NCBI RefSeq assembly: GCF_000974785.1
Contig: NZ_BBWV01000001.1
Location: 1-64,000 of the forward strand
Length of the DNA stretch: 64,000 nucleotides
Direction: 5' to 3'
Origin: Flavihumibacter petaseus NBRC 106054
GTDB lineage: Bacteria; Bacteroidota; Bacteroidia; Chitinophagales; Chitinophagaceae
Numbering within the stretch: the stretch's first letter is position 1; the number at the start of each line of letters is the position of its first letter. This document shows positions 53,660-62,645 of the stretch, piece by piece. The notes under the pieces were generated by a model that saw only the letters and a program-made list of their open reading frames with translations, was not told the DNA's origin and made no database searches. Position numbers and translations under genes: made by a program.

Positions 53660-55312
53660 ATGCCTTATGACGCTATAATCGTTGGCTCCGGTATCAGTGG
53701 CGGATGGGCCGCAAAGGAACTGTGTGAAAAAGGACTAAAAGTTTTACTGCTTGAAAGAGGCGCTCCTATTGAACATCCGTCATATCCCACAGCTACTATG
53801 GATCCGTGGGACTTTCCCCACCGCCAGCAACTTTCCAAAGAAGACAGGGCATTAAGGCCAATTCAGTCGCGCCATTATTCATACCGCGAAGACAATAAGC
53901 ATTTTTATATCAGGGATCTCGAGAACCCTTACAGAGAGGAAAAACGTTTTGACTGGATCCGTGGTGATGTACTGGGCGGCCGCTCACTGCTGTGGGCCAG
54001 GGCATGCTACCGCTGGAGCGACCTGGATTTCGAAGCCAACCTTCGCGATGGCCACGGCATCGACTGGCCCATCCGGTACAGCGATATTGCGCCTTGGTAT
54101 GATTATGTGGAGAGCTTTATCGGCGTCAGTGGAAATCGTGATGGCATTCCGCATCTTCCCGACGGCCCTTTTCAGCCTGCATTTGAAATGAATGCGGTGG
54201 AGAAATATTTCCAGCAAAAAGTTTCCGATAGCTATTCTGGCCGGCAGGTAATCATGGGACGAACCGCCAACCTTACCCAACCAGTAAAAGGACGGAGCAA
54301 TTGTCAGGCAAGAAATCTGTGTCACCGGGGTTGCCCATTTGGTGCTTATTTCAGCACCAACGCCAGTACCTTACCTGCTGCACAGGCAACCGGGAATCTC
54401 GTTATAAGGCCATATTCCCTCGTTAACCAGGTGCTCTATGATGAACAAAAACAGCGGGCTACCGGCGTGGAAGTAATTGATACGCAAACGAAACAAACGA
54501 TCACGTTCAATGCCCGCCTTATCTTCCTGAACGCCGCAACTGTTGCGACCACTGCCATCCTGTTGAATTCCGTTTCCCGCCGCTTTCCCACGGGCATGGG
54601 CAACGGCAGCGATCAATTGGGCCGTAACCTGATGGATCACCACAAAGGCTGGAGCATTACCGGTGATATCGACGGTTTTGAAGACAGTTATTATTCAGGC
54701 AGGAGGCCAACACCCATTTACATCCCGCGCTTCAGGAATGCGACAGAATCCACTTCAAAGTTCCTGCGGGGCTACCATTTTGGTGCCAGCGCATACCGGA
54801 AAAGACCACCTGCCGATGGCATTGGTGCTTCCCTCAAAGAAAGCTTATCCGAACCGGGCGGCTGGCAACTGGGACTGTACGCATTCGGCGAATGCCTGCC
54901 CTATCCGGATAACCGGATCACCCTGGATCATCATCAAAAGGACCCCTGGGGAAGGCCAACTATTGTGGTGGACTGCCATTTCAGGGAGAATGAAAAAATC
55001 ATGCACGAAGACATGGGCGAAGCCGGAAAGGAAATGCTCGAAAAAGCAGGATTCAAAAATATCCAGGCATCGGGCAGCATCTCCTTTCCCGGCAATGCCA
55101 ATCATGAAATGGGTACTGCAAGGATGGGCAATGATCCGAAGACATCAGTACTGAATGCCTTCAACCAGTTGCATGAAGTGCCGAATGTGCTTGTGACTGA
55201 CGGCTCGTGCATGACTTCAAGTTCCTGCGTCAATCCATCGCTGACTTATATGGCCCTTACCGCAAGGGCCTGCGATCATGCCGTTCGGGAACTGAAGAAA
55301 GGAAATATCTGA
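53660..55312 (+). CDS. GMC family FAD-dependent oxidoreductase
   Basis: 550 residues from ATG 53660 (two codons after a TTG). FAD-binding GxGxxG motif AIIVGSGISGGWAAKEL, the GMC signature GDVLGGRSLLWARACYRW, and a C-terminal His-Asn type active site region (GNANHEMGTARMGNDPKTSV ... CVNPSLTYMALTARACDHA). Close to the glucose-methanol-choline / gluconate dehydrogenase-like group that oxidises sugars; many have a small partner subunit and cytochrome, neither found here. No signal peptide visible. Convergent and directly abutting the next gene (TGATCA). Confidence 0.9.
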   Translation: MPYDAIIVGSGISGGWAAKELCEKGLKVLLLERGAPIEHPSYPTATMDPWDFPHRQQLSKEDRALRPIQSRHYSYREDNKHFYIRDLENPYREEKRFDWIRGDVLGGRSLLWARACYRWSDLDFEANLRDGHGIDWPIRYSDIAPWYDYVESFIGVSGNRDGIPHLPDGPFQPAFEMNAVEKYFQQKVSDSYSGRQVIMGRTANLTQPVKGRSNCQARNLCHRGCPFGAYFSTNASTLPAAQATGNLVIRPYSLVNQVLYDEQKQRATGVEVIDTQTKQTITFNARLIFLNAATVATTAILLNSVSRRFPTGMGNGSDQLGRNLMDHHKGWSITGDIDGFEDSYYSGRRPTPIYIPRFRNATESTSKFLRGYHFGASAYRKRPPADGIGASLKESLSEPGGWQLGLYAFGECLPYPDNRITLDHHQKDPWGRPTIVVDCHFRENEKIMHEDMGEAGKEMLEKAGFKNIQASGSISFPGNANHEMGTARMGNDPKTSVLNAFNQLHEVPNVLVTDGSCMTSSSCVNPSLTYMALTARACDHAVRELKKGNI

Positions 55313-55726
55313 TCAACCCGGCATTTTGGACATGTCCATATATAGCATGTTCCATTTATGTCCATCGGGATCCGTAAAGGCAAAGCCATACATCCAGCCC
55401 TGCATTTCAGTCGGTTCCTGGTACAGTTTCGCACCGGTTGCTCTCACCTTTTCAGCCATGGCATCAACCGCTGCCCTGGTCTCAGTGCTGAATGAAATGA
55501 TAATTTCCGAGTAATCAGGATCAGACACGACCTTGTTTTTGGTAAAGGACTGAAATATCTTTTCATCAAACAACATCACGATCACTTCCTTTTCACCAAC
55601 CATCAGGCTGGCGGAAGTATTCCCGTGATCGTACTTCTCATTTATCTTAAAGCCAATATCCTGGTAGAATTTCCGGGAGCGGGGAACATCTTTTACCGGC
55701 AGGTTAAGCCACATGTCTTTGATCAT
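55313..55726 (-). CDS. VOC family protein (glyoxalase-like)
   Basis: 137 residues. VOC fold: MWLNLPVKDVPRSRKFYQDI, ASLMVGEKEVIVMLFDE, VDAMAEKVRATGAKLYQEP, FAFTDPDGHKWNMLYMD (a typical metal-region glutamate or histidine pattern). Probably the last gene of the ArsR-SRPBCC-VOC operon, 29 bases after the SRPBCC gene. Exact substrate unknown. Confidence 0.85.
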   Translation of the reverse strand: MIKDMWLNLPVKDVPRSRKFYQDIGFKINEKYDHGNTSASLMVGEKEVIVMLFDEKIFQSFTKNKVVSDPDYSEIIISFSTETRAAVDAMAEKVRATGAKLYQEPTEMQGWMYGFAFTDPDGHKWNMLYMDMSKMPG

Positions 55727-55755
55727 AACAATTGATTGAAGATTTATTACAAAAA

Positions 55756-56244
55756 TTATTGATTATCCAGCAGGTCATCAAGCCTGTCAAAGCCCTCCCG
55801 CATGCCGTGTTCCATCCCACTCTGGATCATCCCGTCACGGTCCGCAACGGAACCGTACACGGAGTGAATGGTTACCTTCGAACGTCCATCCGGCAGGTCA
55901 TCAAATACAGCCGAGTCCAGCACAACATGGCCGCGTTCAGGCATTCCTTCAAACTCAAAGGTCTGAATCACCCTTTCAGGTTCGGTAGCTTCATGCACCA
56001 CACCATTAAATCCATAGGCATTCCCATTAGGATCGGTATGGATGTAGCGGTATTTGCCACCAGTGGTGCAATCGTAATAATCAATCGTCATTGTCATGTT
56101 CTTTGGCCCCAGCCATTGCACCACCAGTTTTGGGTCGGTAAAAGCCCTGTAGACCTTTTCGCGGGGTGCATCGAACTCGCGGACTACGAACAACTCCTGC
56201 CGTCCGGGTTCCGCTTTGATCTGCATTTGATTTTTGGTAATCAT
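55756..56244 (-). CDS. SRPBCC (AHSA1-type) domain protein
   Basis: 162 residues. FVVREFDAPREKVYRAFTDP, QWLGPKNMTMTIDYYDCTTG, YRYIHTDPNGNAYGFNGVVH, MREGFDRLDDLL mark the family. Overlaps the ArsR gene by four bases (ATGA at 56241-56244), so it is translated from the same message and under the same repressor. ArsR-plus-AHSA1 pairs are common in bacteria; the ligand is not known. Confidence 0.88.
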   Translation of the reverse strand: MITKNQMQIKAEPGRQELFVVREFDAPREKVYRAFTDPKLVVQWLGPKNMTMTIDYYDCTTGGKYRYIHTDPNGNAYGFNGVVHEATEPERVIQTFEFEGMPERGHVVLDSAVFDDLPDGRSKVTIHSVYGSVADRDGMIQSGMEHGMREGFDRLDDLLDNQ

Positions 56245-56591
56245 TTTTTCTTTTTTTTGTTTTTATATGATGCATGCATATTTCCTAAAAGGTGATCCAG
56301 TTTGCCGAACCGGTGTTCCCACAGCTCCCGCAATGGCTCCAGCCAGTCGGCTACTGCACCCAGAGGTTCCAGCTGGACTTCGCAATACCTTTCCCTTCCC
56401 TCCTGCCGGATAATAACAAGCCCGCATTCTGTAAGGATCTTGATATGCTGTGATATTGCAGGCCGGCTGATGTCAAACTCGCCGGCAATCGAATTCAGGT
56501 TCATTGGTTTTTTCGCAATCAGCCCGATAATGTTGCGGCGGGTTGGATCTGCAATCGCCTGGAATACGTCGCGTCTGGCTGCTACTGTCAT
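56241..56591 (-). CDS. ArsR-family HTH transcription regulator
   Basis: 116 residues. Winged helix: QAIADPTRRNIIGLIAKKPM, then recognition helix NSIAGEFDISRPAISQHIKI, wing RQEGRERYCEV. Lacks the classical metal-binding cysteine motif (ELCVCDL), so it probably senses something other than metal or is a constitutive-type repressor. Ends in a lysine-rich tail KNKKKKK. Its promoter is flanked by two matching palindromes (56597-56612, 56623-56638), strong evidence of autoregulation. Confidence 0.93.
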   Translation of the reverse strand: MTVAARRDVFQAIADPTRRNIIGLIAKKPMNLNSIAGEFDISRPAISQHIKILTECGLVIIRQEGRERYCEVQLEPLGAVADWLEPLRELWEHRFGKLDHLLGNMHASYKNKKKKK

Positions 56592-56596
56592 GTTAT

Positions 56597-56638
56597 GTAA
56601 GTATTCGCTTACAAAACTAAACGTAAGTATTTGCTTAC
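56597..56638 (-). promoter_or_regulatory. ArsR autoregulated promoter with double operator
   Basis: Two 16-bp palindromes, GTAAGTATTCGCTTAC (56597-56612) and GTAAGTATTTGCTTAC (56623-56638), centred 26 bp apart. Between them on the minus strand sits the -7 box TAGTTTTG (56619-56612), 20 bases before the ATG at 56591. A repressor dimer on each palindrome would cover the whole promoter. Confidence 0.85.
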
Positions 56639-56684
56639 ACGGGGTCCGTTCGCGCCGAATTGGGGGTGATTCACGACATCATAA

Positions 56685-56750
56685 TTAACCTTCATTAACA
56701 ATAAACCAAGGCTGATTAACCTCCTTACCCGCTGCTGGTCAATACTTTCG
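56685..56750 (+). promoter_or_regulatory. promoter of the OMP_b-brl_3 gene with triple TTAAC site
   Basis: TTAAC occurs at 56685-56689, 56695-56699 and 56716-56720, starts spaced 10 and 21 bp. Exactly 22 bases later comes TACTTTCG (56743-56750), one base off TAnnTTTG, and the ATG is 16 bases further on. Same layout as at 60352-60417. Confidence 0.7.
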
Positions 56751-56766
56751 GGGCAGAAGTTCGTGT

Positions 56767-59544
56767 ATGAGAGCCCTCCTGTTTCTATTGTTACTGTTAC
56801 TGCTGGCCGGCTTCTTCGCCACCGCCCAGGTGACTACCCTGAAGGGTGTCGCTTTCGACAGTACCGCCCATAAGCCACTTGCCGATGCTACCGTTACCTT
56901 GTTGTTGCAGCAGGATTCTTCCCTGGTCAGCTTCACCCTGACGGATGGCGGTGGCCGATTTGACCTAAAATCGCTTCCGGCAGGCAGATACAGGCTACTG
57001 GTCACCCATGTTGCCTACCATAATTACAGCCGGTTAATTGATATCACCGGATCCACGGCAGAAAAAGACCTCGGTATGCTTTTCCTGTCAGACAAAAGCA
57101 AAATGCTGGATAGCGTAACGGTGGTAGCGGAAGCGCCACCGGTTCTACTGCTGGGTGATACAGTGCAGTACAATGCAAATTCGTTTCGCACCCTGCCCAA
57201 CGCTAACGTAGAACAATTGCTCAAAAAAATGCCAGGTATCACGGTCGGAAAAGATGGCACCGTCAAAGCACAGGGCCGCACTGTGAACCGTGTGCTGGTG
57301 GATGGAAAGGAGTTCTTCGGCAACGACCCGAAGATCGCAACCAAAAACCTGCCGGCTGATGCAATTGATAAAGTACAGGTTTATGACCGGCTGAGTGACC
57401 AGGCGCAACTCACCGGCTTTGATGACGGCAACAGTGAGAAAACCATCAACCTCACCCTGAAAAAAGACAAAAAGAAAGGATATTTCGGCAGCGCAACTGC
57501 CGGAGCGGGTACAGCTGGCCGTTATGAAGGAAAGTTTAACCTGAATTCTTTCAAAGGTGCACGTCAGTTCTCTGCCATTGCCGCTGCCAATAATACAAAT
57601 GCCGAAGCTTTTTCCTTCATGGACATGATGAATTTTACCGGTGAACTCAAGAGAATGCTGCAGGCTGGTAACGGGAATATCAATATCAGTGCTGATGATG
57701 CCGGTAATGCTTTCGGCGGCTTTGGGAATTCCGCTAATGGCATCAATAGTATTGCCGGTGCGGGGATCAACTACAATAACATGATCGGCAGAAAAATCTG
57801 GCTCACCAGCAACTATTTTGGCAGTCGTTACAGTCCATACCAGTCAATTTTGTCGGAAAAGCAATATATGCTTCCCGACTCCTCCTATTTTGTGAGCCAG
57901 TTATCCGACAAAAGAACTACCACCTGGTCGCACCGCTTCAATTTCAGTGCAGACATCGCAATAGACTCCTTTCATTCCATCAAGATCTCACCATCGTTCG
58001 GATGGCAGTCTTCCGAAGCCCTTACCAACGAGATTTACCGCCAGCGCAGCAAGGATGGCCTTCCCGGAAATGAAGGGTTCAGCAACAACCTGGTGAACAG
58101 TGACGGATACAATTTCCGGACAGATTTTCTATTCCGTAAAAAGTTTCGGAAACGTGGCAGAACATTTTCAGCGTTCATCCAGACCACAGGTAATGGCGCA
58201 ACGGGTAACGGACATTTTCTGTCGGATAACAGTTTTACCGATACACTGCGTCAGCAATTCACTTCGGGCAACCATCTGAATGGCTATTCCGCCAGGATCG
58301 TTTATACTGAACCGCTCTGGAGGAGGTCATTGCTGGAGGGCCATCTTTCCCGAAGCAGCACAAGAAACGCATCAGACCGGCTCACCTATGATTACAATGC
58401 CACTACAAATGCCTATGACCAATTAAACGATAGTCTCACAAATGATTTCAGCAGTAATTATTCAGTAGCTGTAGGCGGATTACGGCTGCGAACGATCAGG
58501 AAGAAGTTCCAGGCTGCTGTTGGCCTGTCCTGGCAACAGGCAGTACTGGAAGGCGACAGCAAGGGCTATGGAAAAGATTCCGCCATCCGGAAGTCTTTTT
58601 ACAATTTTCTGCCCAATGCAAGGGTTCAGTACCAGTTCAGCAGAAGCAAATCCCTGCAGCTGCAATACCGGCCTTTTACCCAGGCACCTTCCATTCAACA
58701 ATTGCAGCCCCTGGCGGATATCAGTAATCCGCTTTATATCAAATCAGGAAATCCGTTTCTCCGCCAGGAATTGACACATGCTGTTCAGCTCAATTATAAT
58801 GGCGTAAATCCATTCCGGAACAGGAATATTTTCATCATGATGAATCTGATCAAAACTGACGATAAGATTGTAAATGCGGATTCATTGCTGCCTGGTGGCG
58901 TAACGGTCAGCCGGCCCGTGAATGCCAGCGGTATTTATTTCACGGAAGGTGATTTTCAGTTTTCCCTTCCGGTACGGCGCTGGAAAGCCACGGTTGACTT
59001 TGGCACCAACGCCGCCTGGCAAAGGAATAAGCAACTGATGAATGGCGCAACCAACCTGATCAGCACCACATCCGCCGGTCCCTATGCCGGTATGCGGGTT
59101 GCAGTTTCAGAAAAAATCGAATGGTCTCTGCGTGCCAGCATTCGGTACAATCATACGCAATACAGCCTGCAACCGGATTTGAATACAAGATATTTCTCCC
59201 AGTATTATGAAACAGCTCTGGAATGGCAGCTGCCGCACTTTTTCCAGTTCAGCACTGATTTCAATTATACAGTCAACAACCGGTTGTCGGACGGCTTCAA
59301 TGCAAAAGTGCCGCTCTGGAGCCTTTCCGTTTCCAGGCAATTTATGCGGTTCCAGCGGGCACAACTTAGTGTCCGGGTGCAGGATCTGCTGAACCGCAAC
59401 CAGCGAGTGGAACGCACCAGCAACCAGAATTATATTGAAGACAAAAGGACCAATACCCTCAGGCGGTATGCATTGCTCAGTTTCACTTATAACCTGCAAA
59501 AAAATGGCGCTGCCGGAGGCAACGCCATTCAATTGAGAAAATAG
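56767..59544 (+). CDS. TonB-dependent-receptor-like outer-membrane protein (OMP_b-brl_3 type)
   Basis: 925 residues; signal peptide MRALLFLLLLLLLAGFF. Carboxypeptidase-regulatory-like domain (TLKGVAFDSTAHKPLADATV), then a reduced plug (VEQLLKKMPGITVGKDGTVK, VLVDGKEFFGNDPKIATKNL) and a barrel with the outer-membrane beta-barrel family 3 signature, ending RYALLSFTYNLQ and a short tail. These proteins are distant TonB-dependent receptors of Bacteroidota with unknown substrates. Convergent with the GLPGLI gene (10 bases between stops) and co-regulated with it by its promoter layout. Confidence 0.9.
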   Translation: MRALLFLLLLLLLAGFFATAQVTTLKGVAFDSTAHKPLADATVTLLLQQDSSLVSFTLTDGGGRFDLKSLPAGRYRLLVTHVAYHNYSRLIDITGSTAEKDLGMLFLSDKSKMLDSVTVVAEAPPVLLLGDTVQYNANSFRTLPNANVEQLLKKMPGITVGKDGTVKAQGRTVNRVLVDGKEFFGNDPKIATKNLPADAIDKVQVYDRLSDQAQLTGFDDGNSEKTINLTLKKDKKKGYFGSATAGAGTAGRYEGKFNLNSFKGARQFSAIAAANNTNAEAFSFMDMMNFTGELKRMLQAGNGNINISADDAGNAFGGFGNSANGINSIAGAGINYNNMIGRKIWLTSNYFGSRYSPYQSILSEKQYMLPDSSYFVSQLSDKRTTTWSHRFNFSADIAIDSFHSIKISPSFGWQSSEALTNEIYRQRSKDGLPGNEGFSNNLVNSDGYNFRTDFLFRKKFRKRGRTFSAFIQTTGNGATGNGHFLSDNSFTDTLRQQFTSGNHLNGYSARIVYTEPLWRRSLLEGHLSRSSTRNASDRLTYDYNATTNAYDQLNDSLTNDFSSNYSVAVGGLRLRTIRKKFQAAVGLSWQQAVLEGDSKGYGKDSAIRKSFYNFLPNARVQYQFSRSKSLQLQYRPFTQAPSIQQLQPLADISNPLYIKSGNPFLRQELTHAVQLNYNGVNPFRNRNIFIMMNLIKTDDKIVNADSLLPGGVTVSRPVNASGIYFTEGDFQFSLPVRRWKATVDFGTNAAWQRNKQLMNGATNLISTTSAGPYAGMRVAVSEKIEWSLRASIRYNHTQYSLQPDLNTRYFSQYYETALEWQLPHFFQFSTDFNYTVNNRLSDGFNAKVPLWSLSVSRQFMRFQRAQLSVRVQDLLNRNQRVERTSNQNYIEDKRTNTLRRYALLSFTYNLQKNGAAGGNAIQLRK

Positions 59545-59554
59545 TAACACCAGC

Positions 59555-60337
59555 CTAATTAATGCGGATACGCATGTTCCCGTTTCCCTGATTGTTTTTC
59601 TGCATTTCCTCCATCATTTTATTTCGTTCTTGAATGAATTCTGAGGGACTGACTTTTTTCCCTTTTGCAGGTTCCCGGATAGCGGCAATATCGGCTTTGG
59701 CTTCAATAGCAGTAACCTCGTAGCGGGTACGGCCATGATTTCCTTCCAGTATCATGATCAGCCCCGGCAATTGTCCCTGCATTTCTGGTCCTGCAGGAAC
59801 GGGAATATCAATGGCAAACCAGGCGGCAACTTCCGTGGTATCTGAAAACTCCCTGCGGCTCATTTTCCCATTGTCCATCGTCATCATGCTTCGCTGGGAG
59901 ATCCGTTGACCTGTGGCTTTTCTGCAGGAATGCCCCAGTATTGTCCGGCTGGAATCACTGAGTATCCATTTGCCCTTTGCCAGTGTATCCGACACCAGGA
60001 ATTTGCGATCGAAAAACTCCCGCTGCTCCACCTTCTTTCCCGCGTTAAAATCGCAATAAATAATATCATCAGTACCACCGATGGTGCGGATCACAAGCCC
60101 TCCACCGCCGCTGACCGTTTCATCCGGAAGTTCGTCATCTGCCTTCTGCCAGATCATTTTTCCACCTGCAAAATCAAGTACAAAATTATCGGTGCGTTTC
60201 CGCTCCACAGGTCCTTCACCGTCGAGTTGCAGCTGCATAAGCGTGGTGCGGGTATAATAAACCCTCGCTTCCCTTTGCTGGCAGAAAGCGCTGCCGGCAG
60301 CCAGGGCGAAAACCCCTAAAATCAATATTCTTTTCAT
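59555..60337 (-). CDS. GLPGLI family protein
   Basis: 260 residues; signal peptide MKRILILGVFALAAGSAFC. Defines the family with its motif as GQLPGLIMILEGN near residue 190, plus FVLDFAGGKMIWQK and SSRTILGHSCRKATG. Function not known; the family usually sits beside a TonB-receptor-like protein, as here. The C-terminal tail (EEMQKNNQGNGNMRIRIN) is polar and asparagine-rich. Confidence 0.93.
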   Translation of the reverse strand: MKRILILGVFALAAGSAFCQQREARVYYTRTTLMQLQLDGEGPVERKRTDNFVLDFAGGKMIWQKADDELPDETVSGGGGLVIRTIGGTDDIIYCDFNAGKKVEQREFFDRKFLVSDTLAKGKWILSDSSRTILGHSCRKATGQRISQRSMMTMDNGKMSRREFSDTTEVAAWFAIDIPVPAGPEMQGQLPGLIMILEGNHGRTRYEVTAIEAKADIAAIREPAKGKKVSPSEFIQERNKMMEEMQKNNQGNGNMRIRIN

Positions 60338-60351
60338 ACAATAGTTTTGAC

Positions 60352-60417
60352 CAAAGCTATCCCAGCCCCAAGGCCTGGATAGTTAACACACCTTACAATA
60401 AGGTTAATAAAGGTTAA
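60352..60417 (-). promoter_or_regulatory. promoter of the GLPGLI gene with triple TTAAC site
   Basis: On the minus strand TTAAC lies at 60417-60413, 60407-60403 and 60386-60382, starts spaced 10 and 21 bp. After 22 bases comes a perfect -7 box TAGCTTTG (60359-60352), and the ATG starts 14 bases later. Same arrangement as at 56685-56750. The site lies between the GLPGLI gene and the divergent histidine kinase gene. Confidence 0.75.
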
Positions 60418-60465
60418 AGCCATAAACCGCCATCAGGAATTGGGTAGATTTTGTTTTTAGTGAAT

Positions 60466-61911
60466 ATGAAAACCATTTCCTGGTCATATGGCAGTATTCT
60501 GCTGGCGATGCTGTTGATTGCCGGTTTCCAGGTCTATTGGATCAGGGACAACTACCTGCGTGAGAAAAGGGCACTCGAAAGCCGTGCAAAATCAATATTT
60601 ACGGAAACCGTGATGCAATTGCAGGATTCTGCTGTCAAAGCACGGATTATTAAAGCTGGTGGTGATACTGCCGAGGCTCCCGGCCCCGCTGGCTTTACAG
60701 CTGCATTGCGCCGCCAGCCACCGCTACCCGGTGATTCCATCAGGCAGGTCGTTGTATTTAGGAAGGGAGGGGCTGACACCGCTTCAGGCAAGCGTTTTTT
60801 GACCGTGCGGGAGAATACCCACACGACGGATTCCGGCGGAACCAGATCAGTATCTGTCAATACGCTGATTTATACGAATGACAAAGGCCGGACCCTGCTG
60901 CTCAAAATGGATTCCCTGCTGTCTGACACAATTCCCATAGCGGTGATACAAGCCGGTTTTCGCCGATCGCTTGACCAGCAAGAAATGACTGTCGGATTCA
61001 TTGTATTTGCAGACACCGCGGTAAATGAAGCGGAGGAAGACAAACTTGCGAAACTATTGCTTTGGAAAAAGTCCGGATCATACAATTTTGTATTGGCCCA
61101 TACCTTTCCCTACCTGCTGCGTAAGATTACCCTGCCGCTGATCTTCTCGGTTTTCCTGATCGGCATTACACTTGCGGCATTTCTTCTGTTATTCCACAAC
61201 CTTCGCAAACAACACAGGTTGTCTGCGATCAAGAATGAGTTCATCAGCAATATTTCCCACGAGCTGAAAACACCTATTGCGACGGTTTCGGTTGCACTCG
61301 AAGCCTTACGGGATTTCCATGCCCGTAAAGACCCCTTGCGCACCCAGGAGTACCTCGACATTTCGCACCAGGAACTTCAAAGATTGTCGCTGCTGGTAGA
61401 CAAGGTGCTGAAGCTATCCATCTTTGAAAAAAAAGCGATCGAACTGAAAGAAGAAGCCGTGGAACTGGCAATGATCGTGGAAGAGGTCGCCGGATCAATG
61501 CGGCTTCAGTATGACAAATGCGGGGCAACCCTCCATACCAGCTTTGACGGAGATACTACTGTTATGGGCGACCGGCTTCACCTGCTGAGTGTGGTGTTCA
61601 ACCTGCTTGATAATGCACTTAAATACAGTGGACAAAGTCCGGAAGTTTTTGTGCGGGTATCGGGAACTTCCCGGGAAGTGATCCTAACCGTTCGCGATAA
61701 CGGTATTGGTATTCCTGAAGTGTATACGGAAAAAGTATTTGAGAAATTTTTTCGGGTTCCCCAGGGTAATGTACACCAGGCAAAAGGTTACGGGCTTGGA
61801 CTCAGTTATGTTGCTGCCATCATGAAGCAACACCGGGGAAGCATCCGTGCAGAAAGTATTCTTGGAAAAGGCAGCAATTTCATCCTTCATTTCCCTGCAG
61901 GCCGTTTATGA
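60466..61911 (+). CDS. sensor histidine kinase next to the GLPGLI gene
   Basis: 481 residues from ATG 60466. Two membrane helices (about 6-27 and 222-247) frame a ~195-residue periplasmic sensor. Then HisKA with NEFISNISHELKTPIATVSV (H at about residue 266) and HATPase (VVFNLLDNALKYSGQ, RDNGIGIPEVYTEKVFEKFF, GYGLGLSYVAAIMKQH). No HAMP or PAS is obvious. Overlaps the regulator gene by four bases (ATGA). Confidence 0.93.
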   Translation: MKTISWSYGSILLAMLLIAGFQVYWIRDNYLREKRALESRAKSIFTETVMQLQDSAVKARIIKAGGDTAEAPGPAGFTAALRRQPPLPGDSIRQVVVFRKGGADTASGKRFLTVRENTHTTDSGGTRSVSVNTLIYTNDKGRTLLLKMDSLLSDTIPIAVIQAGFRRSLDQQEMTVGFIVFADTAVNEAEEDKLAKLLLWKKSGSYNFVLAHTFPYLLRKITLPLIFSVFLIGITLAAFLLLFHNLRKQHRLSAIKNEFISNISHELKTPIATVSVALEALRDFHARKDPLRTQEYLDISHQELQRLSLLVDKVLKLSIFEKKAIELKEEAVELAMIVEEVAGSMRLQYDKCGATLHTSFDGDTTVMGDRLHLLSVVFNLLDNALKYSGQSPEVFVRVSGTSREVILTVRDNGIGIPEVYTEKVFEKFFRVPQGNVHQAKGYGLGLSYVAAIMKQHRGSIRAESILGKGSNFILHFPAGRL

Positions 61912-62597
61912 AAAAAACAAAAATCCTTTATGTTGAAGACGAGGTCTTTCTGGGAAAGATCGTAAAAGAAAGTCTGGAAACGCGGGGCTTTGACGTGATC
62001 ATGGAAACTGATGGCCATCTTGCGCTGCAACGATTTTCTGAAACCGAACCAGACTGTTGCGTGCTGGATATTATGTTGCCGGGAACCGATGGATTTGCGA
62101 TTGCTGACAGCATCAGGGCAGTCAATAAAACTGTTCCGATCCTGTTCCTGAGTGCACGTACGCAAACCGAAGATGTGGTAAAGGGGTTTGCCGTAGGCGG
62201 TCATGATTATATCCGGAAACCTTTCAGCCTCGAAGAACTTATTGTAAGGATACATCATATACTTCGCATTGGCAGTGCTGCTGAAACACCTGTTACAGAC
62301 GGTTGGCTTGAAATGGGCCTTTTCCGCTTTCATGATACCCGCCAGGTTTTGCAGTCCGGCAGTGAAGAACGTAAACTCACTTACCGTGAAGCAGCGCTCC
62401 TGAAGCTGTTATGTGAACATCGGAACAGGATCATCGACCGGAGGGATATCCTGAATCTGCTCTGGGGAAACGATTCTTTTTTCAACAGCAGAAACCTCGA
62501 TGTTTATATCACCCGGCTGCGCAGTTACCTGAGGCCGGATCCCCGGCTGCAGATCACCACGATCAAAGGAATCGGATACCGTTTTACCGTGGGGTAA
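61908..62597 (+). CDS. OmpR/PhoB-family response regulator
   Basis: 229 residues: receiver domain (ILYVEDEVFLGKIVKESLE, phospho-Asp in CCVLDIMLPGTDG near residue 53, Lys in IRKPFSLEEL) and winged-helix DNA-binding domain (LTYREAALLKLLCEHRNRII, RNLDVYITRLRSYLRPD, IKGIGYRFTV). OmpR-type proteins bind direct repeats spaced about 10-11 bp, which fits the TTAAC repeats 10 bp apart at the OMP and GLPGLI promoters. Confidence 0.95.
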   Translation: MKKTKILYVEDEVFLGKIVKESLETRGFDVIMETDGHLALQRFSETEPDCCVLDIMLPGTDGFAIADSIRAVNKTVPILFLSARTQTEDVVKGFAVGGHDYIRKPFSLEELIVRIHHILRIGSAAETPVTDGWLEMGLFRFHDTRQVLQSGSEERKLTYREAALLKLLCEHRNRIIDRRDILNLLWGNDSFFNSRNLDVYITRLRSYLRPDPRLQITTIKGIGYRFTVG

Positions 62598-62645
62598 ACA
62601 AAATGGTATCCCTGGTTGTTAGTGCAACCGGAATAATCATTCATT

